Shown here piece by piece: positions 41,190 to 52,123 of a stretch of DNA of 64,000 bases; the first letter of the stretch is position 1; each line of letters begins with the position of its first letter. Below the pieces are notes generated by a model. The model saw only the letters and a program-made list of their open reading frames with translations. It had not been told where the DNA came from and made no database searches. The position numbers were made by a program, and so were the translations under genes. Source of the DNA: Mucilaginibacter myungsuensis (GTDB taxonomy: Bacteria > Bacteroidota > Bacteroidia > Sphingobacteriales > Sphingobacteriaceae); contig NZ_JADFFL010000002.1 in NCBI RefSeq assembly GCF_015222005.1, positions 620,001 to 684,000 on the forward strand, read 5' to 3'.

Positions 41190-41921
41190 CTAAATCTTCA
41201 ACCACAAAAACAGCAATGCTGCCAGGGTCGCCCCTATAATTGGACCAACAATTGGTATCCATGCATAACCCCAGTCGCTATCCCCTTTGCGGGGAATAGG
41301 TAGGATAGCATGCATGATGCGCGGACCAAGATCACGCACAGGATTGATAGCATATCCCGTAGTACCACCCAAGCCCAAACCAATGACCCAAACCAAAAAC
41401 GCCACCCTTATAGCGCCTAAAGACCCCAGTCCGATCACGATCTTACCCTGAGTAAACTCTGCATCGGTAAAATAAAATATCACAAAGATGAGCACGAAAG
41501 TGCCGATGATCTCGCTGATGAGATTAGAACTGGTTTTCCTGATGGCGGGTTCGGTACAAAACGTAGCTCGTTTTGCGCCCGCATCTTCGGTGATAGTGTA
41601 ATGGTCCTTATAAAACAGCCACACCAAACCTGATCCCACCATTGCGCCAGCCAATTGGGCTGCGGCAAACAATGGCACTTTTGCCCATTCAAATTTTTTG
41701 GCAATGGCCAGCGCCAGCGTTACCGCCGGGTTGAGGTGCGCGCCGCTGTAGGGGGCAGCGATCACTACACCCACAAATACCGCCAGTGCCCAGGCAGTGG
41801 TTATCACCATCCAACCGCTATCGTGCCCTTTGGTGCCTTTTAGCACTACGTTGGCAACAACACCGTTACCCAATAATATAACAATAGCGGTGCCTATAAA
41901 TTCGGCTACAAGTTCGTTCAT
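41190..41921 (-). CDS. glpF: Glycerol uptake facilitator (aquaglyceroporin, MIP family)
   Basis: 243 residues with six membrane helices and two half-helices. The NPA motifs are HLNPAVT (about 63-69) and YAINPVRDLGPR (about 200), the second with Val for Ala and the Arg of the selectivity filter plus the Asp that marks glycerol-conducting members (NPxRD). It admits glycerol by diffusion. It lies 23 bases downstream of glpK, on the same strand, an order reversed from the common glpFK. Confidence 0.92.
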   Translation of the reverse strand: MNELVAEFIGTAIVILLGNGVVANVVLKGTKGHDSGWMVITTAWALAVFVGVVIAAPYSGAHLNPAVTLALAIAKKFEWAKVPLFAAAQLAGAMVGSGLVWLFYKDHYTITEDAGAKRATFCTEPAIRKTSSNLISEIIGTFVLIFVIFYFTDAEFTQGKIVIGLGSLGAIRVAFLVWVIGLGLGGTTGYAINPVRDLGPRIMHAILPIPRKGDSDWGYAWIPIVGPIIGATLAALLFLWLKI

Positions 41922-41944
41922 ATTCGTATGATCTGATCTTAAAT

Positions 41945-43435
41945 TTAGTCTTGGGTTGCTGCTTTGGCAGCTTTTACGGCGCGGTTCCAGCCCTTGATGC
42001 GCTGTTTGATATCCTGGGTATTCCCCGGCTCAAAGCTACGTTCAACCTGCCATTGTTTGCTTATTTCGTCCATGCTGCTCCAAAACCCGGTAGCCAGGCC
42101 GGCAAGATAGGCCGCGCCAATGGCGGTCACCTCGGTCACTTGCGGGCGGATCACTTCGGTTTCCAATAGGTCGGCCTGAAATTGCATCAGCAGGTTATTG
42201 GCCGTTGCGCCGCCATCAACACGGAGTTGTTTGATAGATAGACCCGAGTCAGCTTCCATGGCTTTCAAAACGTCCATGGTCTGGTAAGCGATGCTCTCTA
42301 AAGCTGCCCGGGCAAAGTGAGCTTGATTAGTGCCGCGTGTGATACCCGTGATAGTCCCCCTCGCATCCTGATCCCAATGCGGCGCACCCAGTCCTGCAAA
42401 AGCAGGGACAATGTACACACCACCGGTGTCATCTACTTTTAAAGCCAGCGTCTCGACATCGGCCGATGAGCTGATGATCTTCAACTCATCGCGGAGCCAT
42501 TGTACAACCGCTCCGGCTATAAAAATGCTGCCTTCTAAAGCGTATTGCACCTTGCCGCGTACTTTCCAGGCAATGGTGGTCACCAGGTTATTTTTAGATA
42601 AGATGGGCGTGTCACCAATGTTCATCAGCATAAAACAGCCTGTGCCGTAAGTATTCTTCACCATACCATTAGCGGTACACATTTGCCCAAACAAGGCCGC
42701 CTGCTGATCCCCGGCTATCCCCGCAATCGGTATCTGGCCCGAGAAGATGTTCCCCGCCGTTTTGCCGTAGACCTCGCTCGATGACTTCACCTGGGGCAGT
42801 ATCTCCCGTGGGATATCAAATAGTGATAGCAACTCTTCATCCCACTCCAACGTGTGGATGTTATAGATCATGGTCCGCGATGCGTTGCTCACATCGGTAA
42901 TATGTGTTTGCCCGCCCGTTAAGCGCCAAACCAGCCAACTATCAACCGTACCGAAAGCGATATGCCCGGCGGCGGCCTTTTCGCGTGCACCGTCTACATT
43001 ATCCAGTATCCATTTGATCTTGGTGGCCGAGAAGTAGGCATCAAGGATAAGCCCGGTCTTTTGCTGGATAAGATCCCGGTGGCCTTGGGCTTTCAGTTCG
43101 TCGCAATAGGCTGATGTACGGCGATCCTGCCAAACTATGGCGTTGTATAAGGGCTCGCCGGTGCGTTTATCCCAAAGGATGGTGGTCTCGCGCTGGTTGG
43201 TGATACCGATAGCGGCTACATCGTGCGCACTGATATTGGCATGGATAATGGCTTCGGCAGCGACGGATATTTGAGATGACCATATCTCGATCGCATTATG
43301 CTCAACCCAGCCTGGTTTGGGATATATCTGCTTAAATTCTTTTTGGGCGACGGATACTATGCCCCCCGCTTTATTAAAAACGATGGCACGTGAGCTGGTC
43401 GTACCCTGATCTAACGACAAGATGTATTTTTCCAT
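41945..43435 (-). CDS. glpK: Glycerol kinase
   Basis: 496 residues, full length. [15 protein letters not shown] (ATP loop), [57 protein letters not shown] and [15 protein letters not shown] are all standard FGGY-family glycerol kinase blocks. It phosphorylates glycerol to glycerol-3-phosphate. It heads a glpK-glpF operon facing a DeoR-type regulator. glpD is not in the window. Confidence 0.97.
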   Translation of the reverse strand: MEKYILSLDQGTTSSRAIVFNKAGGIVSVAQKEFKQIYPKPGWVEHNAIEIWSSQISVAAEAIIHANISAHDVAAIGITNQRETTILWDKRTGEPLYNAIVWQDRRTSAYCDELKAQGHRDLIQQKTGLILDAYFSATKIKWILDNVDGAREKAAAGHIAFGTVDSWLVWRLTGGQTHITDVSNASRTMIYNIHTLEWDEELLSLFDIPREILPQVKSSSEVYGKTAGNIFSGQIPIAGIAGDQQAALFGQMCTANGMVKNTYGTGCFMLMNIGDTPILSKNNLVTTIAWKVRGKVQYALEGSIFIAGAVVQWLRDELKIISSSADVETLALKVDDTGGVYIVPAFAGLGAPHWDQDARGTITGITRGTNQAHFARAALESIAYQTMDVLKAMEADSGLSIKQLRVDGGATANNLLMQFQADLLETEVIRPQVTEVTAIGAAYLAGLATGFWSSMDEISKQWQVERSFEPGNTQDIKQRIKGWNRAVKAAKAATQD

Positions 43436-43618
43436 TGGTGGATCAAATATAACGGTTTACCAAACCCGCTTAGGAACGGGCTGATGGTTAAAATTGGTTT
43501 CGATTTTTAAGAAAGTGTAAGTATATAAAACAAAACGGAATTATTAAAATATAACACTGAATTTATACTTGATAGTTTAAAAATGCCTAATTTGCGTGTT
43601 TAAAGCCAATAAAAACCA
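43436..43618. promoter_or_regulatory. Divergent glpK/glpR control region
   Basis: 183 bases between the two starts, very AT-rich over the half next to glpR. Two roughly inverted segments, GTAAGTATATAAAAC (about 43518) and TGAATTTATACTTGAT (about 43558), share AAGTATA and could be operators of the adjacent DeoR-type protein. No full TTTG/TAnnTTTG promoter was found on either strand. Confidence 0.35.
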
Positions 43619-44383
43619 ATGATCAACTTAGCCGAGCGACACCAGTTCATCCTGAATAAGTTAAAAAAGGAAGGCAACTTAAACGTTGTGGAACTTTGCC
43701 AGGAACTGAAGGTGTCGTCTGTCACCATACGTAAAGATCTGAAGGTGCTTGAAGACAAGAACCTGCTTTTCCGCACCCATGGCGGCGCTACGCTCACCAA
43801 CCCTTACATTGTTGACCGCCCGGTGAATGAAAAGGAAAAAGTGCAATCGACAGAAAAGTTGAAGATCGCAGCCGCAGCCGCAGGTTTGGTAGAGGATAAC
43901 GATTCGGTCATTATCGCATCGGGCACTACCATGCAGTATCTGGCCAAAAGTTTACCGCCACGCATGGGGCTTACCGTGATCACATCTGCGCTGAACGTAG
44001 CTTTGGAGTTGTTGAAATACCCTACCGTTGAGGTGATGCAATTGGGTGGCTTGCTGCGCAAAAGTTCATCATCGGTAACGGGCACTTATGCCGAGCAAAT
44101 ATTGGCCGATTTTTTCTGCAGTAAATTATTCCTTGGTGTCGACGGTATCGATCTGGATTTTGGCTTGACCACCACCAACGCCATGGAGGCCCAGCTTAAC
44201 CGCCAAATGATCAAAGTGTCGCAAAAGACCATCGTTTTGTGCGACTCGACCAAATTCGGTCGCCGTGGATTTGGCAAAATATGTGGATTGGAAGATATCG
44301 ACCACATTATTACCGATAGCGGAGTATCCGAACACGTAGTGAAGACCTTAGAGGGTTTGGGGATCACGGTGACGATAGTGTAG
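43619..44383 (+). CDS. glpR: DeoR/GlpR-family transcriptional regulator
   Basis: 254 residues. The N-terminal helix-turn-helix is LNVVELCQELKVSSVTIRKDLKVLEDKNLLFRTHGGA (about 19-55), the DeoR signature. The C-terminal sensor domain shows IIASGTTMQYLAKSL, the sugar-phosphate loop, and TFLGVDGID-like LFLGVDGIDLDFGLTT and DSTKFGRRGF. GlpR repressors respond to glycerol-3-phosphate. The divergent glpK-glpF operon is the likely target. Confidence 0.9.
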   Translation: MINLAERHQFILNKLKKEGNLNVVELCQELKVSSVTIRKDLKVLEDKNLLFRTHGGATLTNPYIVDRPVNEKEKVQSTEKLKIAAAAAGLVEDNDSVIIASGTTMQYLAKSLPPRMGLTVITSALNVALELLKYPTVEVMQLGGLLRKSSSSVTGTYAEQILADFFCSKLFLGVDGIDLDFGLTTTNAMEAQLNRQMIKVSQKTIVLCDSTKFGRRGFGKICGLEDIDHIITDSGVSEHVVKTLEGLGITVTIV

Positions 44384-44400
44384 ATCAAGTCGACATCCCG

Positions 44401-45315
44401 ATGGGCATATTCAATAAAATATTTAAACAGGATAATGCCGGGGTTAAGGTGCAATACTTTGCCGAAGCGGAGGTGGCTTTAGATGGTAGTGAAGAGTGTA
44501 ATGCCAGCTTACGAACATTGTGTGTAGAGCAAGCAGTGGCCAAAACTACCGAACTATATCTTGAACTTACGTTTAAAGATAACTTACTACATAGTGGCCG
44601 GGTGATTAACGAAGAGGAAGAAATTACAGAAGGCGATCTATGGGAGTACATTAATATACCCGGAGCGATAGGCAAACTGAGTTACTTGCCGCTGGAGCCA
44701 AACCTTGTTTACGGTTTTAGTACTGATAGAAATGGTTTGCACCAATTTGGGGGCAAGGCACCTGATGATCTGGTAGTACCCAACGGACAAAGCGCAGTAT
44801 CATTTCAATACCTGGGATTCCTTTCCAATTCAGATAAAGCATTTTCTTGGTTGCCATTCACAATACATTTGGTCTGCCCGCTTTACTTAAATTTTGAGTT
44901 GCTATACCTGGATCATAGCGACCCTTTCCATCCGGTCGTTATTAACACAGAAGAACTTGCGAGATGGGACACATCCTACAACGAACTCGATGCTGATAGT
45001 TATATAGAATATGATGTTTTAAGATTTAGCACTAAACGAAAAGGGCTGACCGAAGGAGGGATAGGGCATACCGGCATCCCCGTTTGGATACAGAACAGGG
45101 TGATCCCCCGCTGCCCCAAAACCAACAGGACAATGCGGTTCCTGTGTCAGATCGGTAATGAAATTGACTTACCTGTAGTTAAAAGCAATGTGATCATTAA
45201 TAGTGATATTAACAGGATCTTGTTTGAAAAAATGAATTTTTGGGGCGACGGCGATCTGTACATATTTTTTGAGCCAGAAGCTAAAACCGTGTGCTATTAC
45301 ATTCAGCATACTTAG
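44401..45315 (+). CDS. Hypothetical protein, possibly DUF1963/YwqG-like
   Basis: 304 residues, cytoplasmic, no signal peptide. The C-terminal part (RTMRFLCQIGNEIDLP, FWGDGDLYIFFEPEAKTVCYYIQ) resembles the close of DUF1963/YwqG proteins, but the match is only by pattern. The rest (ALDGSEECNASLRTL, LAYLPLEPNLVYGFS-like) is not recognised. Starts 17 bases after glpR, so read-through transcription is possible. Confidence 0.6.
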   Translation: MGIFNKIFKQDNAGVKVQYFAEAEVALDGSEECNASLRTLCVEQAVAKTTELYLELTFKDNLLHSGRVINEEEEITEGDLWEYINIPGAIGKLSYLPLEPNLVYGFSTDRNGLHQFGGKAPDDLVVPNGQSAVSFQYLGFLSNSDKAFSWLPFTIHLVCPLYLNFELLYLDHSDPFHPVVINTEELARWDTSYNELDADSYIEYDVLRFSTKRKGLTEGGIGHTGIPVWIQNRVIPRCPKTNRTMRFLCQIGNEIDLPVVKSNVIINSDINRILFEKMNFWGDGDLYIFFEPEAKTVCYYIQHT

Positions 45316-45370
45316 ATCGGCTTTGCAACAAATAATTAGCGCGGAACCTATGCCTGTTACAACATTTTGC

Positions 45371-45378
45371 TACTTTTG
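45371..45378 (+). promoter_or_regulatory. Putative -7 box (TACTTTTG) of the DUF6377 gene
   Basis: TACTTTTG fits TAnnTTTG. It places the transcript start near 45385, so the upstream TTG at 45367 cannot be the start codon; GTG at 45442 is then the best choice. Confidence 0.45.
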
Positions 45379-45441
45379 GCCGTATTAAGTATAACCAATT
45401 CACACGTTTTCCCGGCAGGTTTAAATTTGATAAAGCATAAG

Positions 45442-47088
45442 GTGGCAATAAAGGCTGTTCCCCAATTTTTCGTCGTTAAGTTATTTGCCCTGGCTTGTTT
45501 GCTGTGCTTATCGGCAGGTAGTTTTGCCAACTCTGAAACCGACGACCTGTTTGATGAACTGAAAGCCGAGTTCGCTAAAAAAGCATCGTACGATAGCCAA
45601 AAAGAGGGCCGGATAAAAGAGTTGAAGACCGCGCTCGGCCGCACCTCGCCGGTTAATGCCAAAAGCCGTTTCGATATCTGCAACAAGATCTACGAGGAGT
45701 ACCGCTCCTATCAATACGATTCGGCCTATACGTATGTGAACAAGCTGTTGTCCATTAGTCGCGAGTTGAATGACAAAAGCAAAGAGGACCTTAGCCGTAT
45801 GAAGATGGGCTTTATCCTGCTGTCGTCGGGCATGTTCAAAGAGACGTTCGATAGTATGCGCGGCATTGATGTGCGCGATCTGGATCAGAACGCCAAGGTA
45901 GAGTACTACTCCATGATGATGCGGGCCTATTACGATCTGGCCAATTACAATAATGATCACCATTACGCTCCGGCTTACACGGCCAAAGCCAACGAGTATA
46001 TCGACTCGGCCATTGCTTTGAGTCAGAATGGATCTTACGATAACGTTTATCTTACCGGATACAAAAAGTATAAGAACGGGTCGGTCGACTCGGCCATTAG
46101 CATTTTTACCGGTCTGCTGGATCCTAAAAAGCTTAGCGAACACCAATACGCCATCGTAGCATCAACCCTGAGCAACGTTTACCAAAATACGCCCCAAAAG
46201 GACAAAAGCATCGAGCTGCTTACCAGGGCGACCATCAGCGATATCCGCTCATCAACCAAAGAGACCATCGCCCTGTTTTGGCTGGCCGAGATCCTGTACA
46301 AAAAAGGAGATATCAAAAACGCCTACGTAGCCCTGGAGCACGCCCTTGACGATGCCGAGTTTTACGGTGCCCGCCAGCGCAAGATCCAGATCGGTACTTT
46401 ACTGCCGGTAGTAGCATCCGAAAAGCTGAATTACATTGAGCGTGAAGAACGTTTCTTCGTGATCTTTTTGAGCGCCGTAACCGTACTGGCATCGCTGATC
46501 GTTGTGGTGACGATCATGCTCTTCCGCCAAAACAAAAAACTGAAGATCAAAGAAAAGATCATCGACGATAAGAACCACCAGTTAGAGAAAGCCAACATGC
46601 GCCTGCTGGAAGGCACCAAGATCAAAGAGGATTATATCGGTTACTTTTTTAATGTCATCTCGGGTTATATTGTTCAGTTAGAGCGTATCAAGCGCTCGTT
46701 GGATACCAAACTGTCCATCAAAAAGTATGATGATATACAGATACTGGCCAACGGTATCAATATCAAGAAAGAACGCGAGACCTTGTTTTACACCTTTGAT
46801 CATGTGTTCATTAAGATATTCCCCAATTTTATAGAGGAGTTTAACTCCCTGTTTAAAAAAGAGGACCAGATCTGGCCTAAAGAGACCGAAGTACTTACCA
46901 CCGACCTGCGCATCTTTGCCCTGATGCGTATGGGCATCACCGATACCGAAGCCATTGCCAAGATCTTGGAATACTCAGAAAAGACCATCTACGTGTACAA
47001 AATGCGCATCAAAGCCAAAGCCCTCATCCACGGCGATGAATTTGATAACCGAATTATGGCCATTAAGGCGGTGGATCTGGAGAAGTAG
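45442..47088 (+). CDS. DUF6377 regulator with TPR sensor, membrane helix and C-terminal HTH
   Basis: About 548 residues from GTG 45442, chosen because the signal peptide (AVPQFFVVKLFALACLLCLSAG) begins there. A periplasmic TPR-like helical domain spans about 35-340, a membrane helix lies near 355-375 (FFVIFLSAVTVLASLIVVVTIM), then a coiled coil (QNKKLKIKEKIIDDKNHQLEK) and a cytoplasmic region ending in a LuxR-like HTH (MGITDTEAIAKILEYSEKTIYVYKMRIKAKA). This is the DUF6377 layout, found beside polysaccharide loci as single-protein sensors. It likely controls the neighbouring GH92 or GH76 genes. Confidence 0.82.
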   Translation: MAIKAVPQFFVVKLFALACLLCLSAGSFANSETDDLFDELKAEFAKKASYDSQKEGRIKELKTALGRTSPVNAKSRFDICNKIYEEYRSYQYDSAYTYVNKLLSISRELNDKSKEDLSRMKMGFILLSSGMFKETFDSMRGIDVRDLDQNAKVEYYSMMMRAYYDLANYNNDHHYAPAYTAKANEYIDSAIALSQNGSYDNVYLTGYKKYKNGSVDSAISIFTGLLDPKKLSEHQYAIVASTLSNVYQNTPQKDKSIELLTRATISDIRSSTKETIALFWLAEILYKKGDIKNAYVALEHALDDAEFYGARQRKIQIGTLLPVVASEKLNYIEREERFFVIFLSAVTVLASLIVVVTIMLFRQNKKLKIKEKIIDDKNHQLEKANMRLLEGTKIKEDYIGYFFNVISGYIVQLERIKRSLDTKLSIKKYDDIQILANGINIKKERETLFYTFDHVFIKIFPNFIEEFNSLFKKEDQIWPKETEVLTTDLRIFALMRMGITDTEAIAKILEYSEKTIYVYKMRIKAKALIHGDEFDNRIMAIKAVDLEK

Positions 47089-47306
47089 CGGAACCACCTA
47101 CTTAAACTATTTGTCCTTCGTGCCTACCCATGACATGTAATAACACAGGATGGCGTGGTAGCAACGAGCAGGGTGAGGCCGATCGTATCAAGATCGTCAC
47201 CTTAAAAACTCGGTCACTTTGCAGTAAAATACCTATCATTGGTACACTGAACTCTTTAACCACCATTAAAGGCCGTTGCCCCGATCAGCAAAGGCATTAG
47301 TACATT

Positions 47307-49571
47307 ATGAAATTAAGATCTACTTTACTGGCGCTGTCCTTAGTGGGCAGCAGCGCGTTCGCGCAGCAAAAGGACCTTGTAAATTATGTGAACACCCTGC
47401 AAGGTACCAACTCCAAACACGAGCTGACCCGCGGTAATACGTACCCGACAACGGCATTACCTTTCGGCATGCACACCTGGACCCCGCAGACCGGCAAGAA
47501 CGGCGACGGTTGGAAATACCAGTACTTTTTGGATGCTATCCGTGGTTTTCAGCAAGCGCACCAGTGCAGCTCGTGGACGAGGGATTATGCCGTTTTCTCG
47601 CTAATGCCGATGTTCGAATTGGAGGTTGACGAGACCAAACGCGCGGCCAAATTCAGTCACGCTAACGAGGTGGCTAAGCCTAATTATTACAAAGTACAAT
47701 TTGATAATAAGATCACTACCGAAATTTCGCCTACCGAGCGTGGCGCACATTTGCGTTTCAGCTATCCGGCAGGGCAAAAAAGCACGCTGGTGTTGGATGG
47801 CTATACCGGCCTGAGCGGCGTGAAGATCTACCCTAAAGAACAAAAGATAACCGGCTACGTAAATAACGGCGAAGGCTTTAAGCGCGGCTGGAAAAGCCAT
47901 TTTGTACTTTACTTCGATCAGCCATTTAAAACCTGGGGTACCTGGGAGAACCGAAACAAAACCACACAAGCCGATTCAACATCTGCCGAAGGCCGTGGCC
48001 GCGGCGCTTACATCACCTTTGCCGATGGCGCTAAGGTGCAGGTAAAAACAGCATCGTCATACATCAGTTTGGATCAGGCCGAACTGAACCTGAAACGCGA
48101 ATTAGGTGCCGACAAAACTTTAGAAGCTACCAAGGCTACCGCCGCGGCAGTGTGGAACAAAAGCTTAGGCAGGGTAACTATGGAAGGCGGCTCACAAGCC
48201 GATCTGGAAACGTTTTATTCTTGCTTCTTCCGTGCCAGCTTGTTTTCGCGCAAGTTTTATGAGTTAGATAAAGATAACAAGCCGGTGTATTTTAGTCCGT
48301 ATGATGGTACGGTACACTCGGGCTACATGTACACCGATACCGGTTTTTGGGATACCTTCCGCGCGCAGTTCCCGCTAAACTCGCTGGTGCAGCCAGAGAT
48401 GCATGGCCGCTATATGCAAGCCATGATAGATGCTTACAAACAATGCGGCTGGCTGCCATCGTGGTCGTTCCCTTCAGAGGCGGGCAGTATGATCGGTAAC
48501 CATGCGATATCACTTTTTGCAGATGCCTGGGCTAAAGGTTTGAAAACCTTTGACCCGAAAGAAGCCCTGGCCGCTTACGAGCACGAGGCCATGAACAAAG
48601 GCCCTTGGGGACCGGCCAATGGTCGCGATGGTGTTAAAGAATATAATGAACTGGGTTATGTACCGTACCCTAAATACCGCGAATCGACCGCAAAAACTTT
48701 AGAGTACGCTTATGATGACTGGGCGGGTTACCAATTGGCCAAAATGACCGGTAACCAAAAGTATGTGGACATGTTCCAAAAGCCAATGTACAACTACCGC
48801 AACGTTTACGATGCATCTACCCGTTTTATGCGCGGTAAAGGTTTGGATGGCACCTGGACCACTAACTTTGACCCGATCGAGTGGGGCGGACCGTTCACTG
48901 AAGGCAACTCGTGGCATTACACCTGGTCGGTTTTCCAGGATACTAAGGGCTTGATCGGACTGATCGGCGGTGATAAAAACTTCAACGCTAAACTCGACTC
49001 CGTTTTTAGCGAACCTAATAAAGTTAAAGTAGGCACCTATCGCGGCATGATCCACGAGATGACCGAAATGGTGATGGCCAATATGGGACAATACGCGCAT
49101 GGTAACCAGCCTATCCAGCACATGGTTTACCTGTACAACTATTCGGGTGAGCCGTGGAAAGCGCAATACCACTCGCGTAATGTGATGAACAAGTTGTACA
49201 GCGCTACCGAGAACGGTTACCCCGGCGACGAGGACCAGGGCCAAACATCATCATGGTACGTACTAAGCGCTATGGGCTTCTACAGCGTAACCCCGGGCAC
49301 CGGCGAGTACGTATTCGGTAGCCCGATGTTCAAAAAGACCACCTTGAATTTAGAGAACGGCAAAAAATTCGTGGTGGATGCACCGAATAATAGCGCGGAG
49401 AATGTCTACATCAAATCGGCTACCCTGAATGGCAAGCCATATACCAAAACATACATCACCCATGCCGATATGCTGAAAGGTGGTGTGTTAAAACTGGTGA
49501 TGAGCAATGTGCCTAACAAGACCAAAGGTATAAAAGAAGCGGACAGACCTTACTCTTTAAGTAAGATCTAA
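47307..49571 (+). CDS. GH92 family alpha-mannosidase, secreted
   Basis: 754 residues with a signal peptide (MKLRSTLLALSLVGSSAFAQ). VNTLQGTNSKHELTRGNTYPTTALPFGMHTWTPQ is the GH92 N-terminal domain; the catalytic (alpha/alpha)6 domain includes TGFWDTFRAQFPL, GHWxxSFPSE-like WLPSWSFPSEAGSMIGNH and PGDEDQGQTSSWYVLSAMGFY, where the acidic catalytic residues lie. GH92 enzymes are calcium-dependent exo-alpha-mannosidases, mostly 1,2- or 1,3-acting. It is convergent with a minus-strand operon that contains GH76. Confidence 0.94.
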   Translation: MKLRSTLLALSLVGSSAFAQQKDLVNYVNTLQGTNSKHELTRGNTYPTTALPFGMHTWTPQTGKNGDGWKYQYFLDAIRGFQQAHQCSSWTRDYAVFSLMPMFELEVDETKRAAKFSHANEVAKPNYYKVQFDNKITTEISPTERGAHLRFSYPAGQKSTLVLDGYTGLSGVKIYPKEQKITGYVNNGEGFKRGWKSHFVLYFDQPFKTWGTWENRNKTTQADSTSAEGRGRGAYITFADGAKVQVKTASSYISLDQAELNLKRELGADKTLEATKATAAAVWNKSLGRVTMEGGSQADLETFYSCFFRASLFSRKFYELDKDNKPVYFSPYDGTVHSGYMYTDTGFWDTFRAQFPLNSLVQPEMHGRYMQAMIDAYKQCGWLPSWSFPSEAGSMIGNHAISLFADAWAKGLKTFDPKEALAAYEHEAMNKGPWGPANGRDGVKEYNELGYVPYPKYRESTAKTLEYAYDDWAGYQLAKMTGNQKYVDMFQKPMYNYRNVYDASTRFMRGKGLDGTWTTNFDPIEWGGPFTEGNSWHYTWSVFQDTKGLIGLIGGDKNFNAKLDSVFSEPNKVKVGTYRGMIHEMTEMVMANMGQYAHGNQPIQHMVYLYNYSGEPWKAQYHSRNVMNKLYSATENGYPGDEDQGQTSSWYVLSAMGFYSVTPGTGEYVFGSPMFKKTTLNLENGKKFVVDAPNNSAENVYIKSATLNGKPYTKTYITHADMLKGGVLKLVMSNVPNKTKGIKEADRPYSLSKI

Positions 49572-49670
49572 GAGGCATTTTTGTATGCACAAGAACACCC
49601 AGGCGGCTATCCGTTTGGGTGTTCTTGTTTAAGATCTGTCAAGGATACAGATCTGTTTAATTTATTCACC

Positions 49671-51945
49671 CTACCACTCCAACTTAACCCTCACACCCTC
49701 GGGGCTATTCTCAAACCCAAGGAAACTTGTCTTACTACTCACGTCCCATGTCTTTTTATACTCTATAGCTTTCCCTGTAACATCTGTCACGGTCACTTTT
49801 TTAGGTTCAACAGGCAATAGTACACGCATAGCATTGGTGGTATTCAAAGGGCTTTTGCAGATGAACTCGTAACTTTTTGCATCGGCCTTTTCTTCATACA
49901 CCCTTGCCGCTGTGGCAAGCACTTGCGGCTTTTGCTTGTCGGATACTTTATCAATATTGTACAGGTAACCTTGCTCGCCAACGTTCACTTTTTTCTCGGA
50001 TAATATAGGTAGCGTCGGGTCGTACAGATCAATAAGCTTGCCTTTGATCGTGTAGCTATCGTTGTTCACGCTTTCGTCCATTACAGAGATGATCTCGTAC
50101 GGGCCGCGGCTCAGGTAAAAACTATTCTTGTATTGTACTTCTTTGCCTGTGGCTTGCTGATATAGCGTTTCTACCTTGCTGCGCAGGATGCCATCGCGGT
50201 CGCTTTCCAGCACATACTCTTTAGGATCCATCCGGATGATGCAGACCTTGCCCTTGCCGACCGTGTAAGTACCCGCCTTTGGGCTTGCACCTACACCCAT
50301 TTTGGTGAACAGGTCATCAGCCGGGCATTTGTATTTCTTGCCGTCCTTGTTCCACCAATCCTGCACGGTTTGGAAAGGGTCGTCATCGCGGCCCGAGTAA
50401 ACGATCGTGCCGCCATTCTTTACCCATCGTGCCAAATGGTCGTGCGCTTTTTCTTCCAAAGGTTTCCTGTTCGAGTACGACATCAGCAGCACCTTAGTAT
50501 CGGCCAAACCTTTTGGATAACCCACATTCTCGATATGGACGATATCCCGGGACACCACGCTTCAGGAATGGCAACGCCTCGCCAAAGAAGTTAGAGAGCT
50601 GAGGATCCATCAACTTATTATTCGTCGGCACACGGTTGAACATGCCCGACGATTCGTAAAAACTGCTATAATATGGGTCCGCCCATGCTTTGCCGTCATC
50701 GTGCGTAGGCAGGCGTTGGAACATCATCGAATTGGCCATCAGCACGCTGATCCCCTGTGTGCCCGAAGTTTTGTTAGGCGACGTTTTGATATCGTTCAGC
50801 GAGTTGATCATCACCATCATTTGGGTGGAGTAACTCCGCGGCATGCCAGCGCGTTCGTTACTGGTACGACTGGTGAAATATTTCCCGTCGAAAATACGAT
50901 CGGGCCAGGGCATAACCTCGTAATTGTCAATATCCGGGAAGAACAGCTCGGCTGTGAATGTGGTCTGATAGTTCTTGCGGTAATCGGCCCAATCGCGGCG
51001 GGTATCCTCTACGGGGTCATTCTCAAAAAACAATTTGCGACCGGTAGGCGCGGTCATCGATCGCATGCAGCCGTACTCTAAGAACGCCGTCTCAAAAGAA
51101 CGTTCTTTGGCAATGCCGTTATAGTAATTCGGCTCGCGGGCAGTGCCTGTCCACGATTGAACGATGTAGCCATCCACACAATCCAGCGATGCCAAACTCG
51201 CTTCCGGACTAACGATCTGCCACATGGCATAATTGATGAGCGAATGCGTGGGTACGTAACACCGGACGTTCATGCCCTTGGTTTTGCCGTATTCCTTAGC
51301 GTACGTGAACGACTCCTTTAAAGCACGATAGAACAGATGATATTTGAGTTTATTGGACAGATAAGTATTCTCTGCCGACTCGTGCTGCGGCCGCCAGTCA
51401 AAACCATAGTAGTCTTTCCACTCCCGTTTAAAAGCTTCACTATAGCCCGATTTGTTCCAAAATTCAGGTTCTTCCAAATAGATGGCATCAATGCCGGCGT
51501 CGATAGCTTTCTTAACTACCTGCTCTTTAAAATACTTTAAAAAGTTCATGGTCGGCACCACATAGGGGGTGTTCTTGCCATGCCAAACGGTATCGCCGTT
51601 CATCATCTTCTGGCCTTCGTCCATGTGGGGTTTACCATCCCATTTACCGGTAAAATAATCCTGGTAACCACCCCAGGCCATACCTGTCATAAAGGCTACC
51701 TTGTACCCTCTGTCCTTCCACGATGCTATGCGTTGTTCAAACTGCCCCGGACGGCCGCCAGCGCCGTAAATGATAGCCACATCCGCCCGCGAGTCGGTAG
51801 TTGGTCGCCATGCCGCGCCGGTCTGAAAAGTGGTTTTCTCTTTGCCGCTATCTTTTACGGGTTGGGTTTGGGCAAAGCCGTAGGTGATGGATAAACAGGT
51901 GACGGCGGTAAGGGCGGTCAGTGTTTTGTGGAGGTGGTTATGCAT
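49671..51945 (-). pseudogene. Large secreted putative glycoside hydrolase, split by a frameshift
   Basis: Two overlapping frames, 51945-50494 (483 residues, signal peptide MHNHLHKTLTALTAV...) and 50558-49671 (from a GTG), together give a protein of about 757 residues. The first frame runs out right after EALPFLKRGVP with unrelated residues; the second continues with SRDIVHIENVGYPKGLADTKVLLMSY. Skipping one C of the CCC at 50549-50551 restores KRGVRDIVHIEN. The N-terminal half (IDAIYLEEPEFWNKSGYSEAF) looks like a TIM-barrel hydrolase; the junction half (KVLLMSYSNRK..., GGTIVYSGRDDD) resembles the GATase-like domain of GH42. Family uncertain. A sequencing error is possible. Confidence 0.75.
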
Positions 51946-51989
51946 ATTGACCGGTGGTTTATAACGTGTTCTACAGTGGTTATGCTAAA

Positions 51990-52115
51990 ATCCCTTCCTT
52001 AGGGAGGGGTGTGTTGGTTTGTGTTCAAATGGCAGGGAGGGGTTTGCCACCTTACATCGTCGCTAAACCCCTCCCTGCAACCGCACTATCTTACGCGCCC
52101 CTCCCCAAAAGGGAT
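51990..52115. repeat. Double-palindrome intergenic element, copy B
   Basis: Inner arms of 14 bases are perfect (GCAGGGAGGGGTTT at 52032-52045 with 52065-52078). Outer arms (ATCCCTTCC... at 51990-52009 and CCCCTCCCCAAAAGGGAT at 52098-52115) pair with small gaps. The CACTATCTT segment and arm order match copy A at 22056-22184. The element lies between the frameshifted gene and GH76. Confidence 0.8.
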
Positions 52116-52123
52116 GTGTATAA

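Noticed and set aside
43518..43573. Definite GlpR operators
   Set aside because: Only a short shared AAGTATA core in an AT-rich stretch; kept as a low-confidence control region instead.
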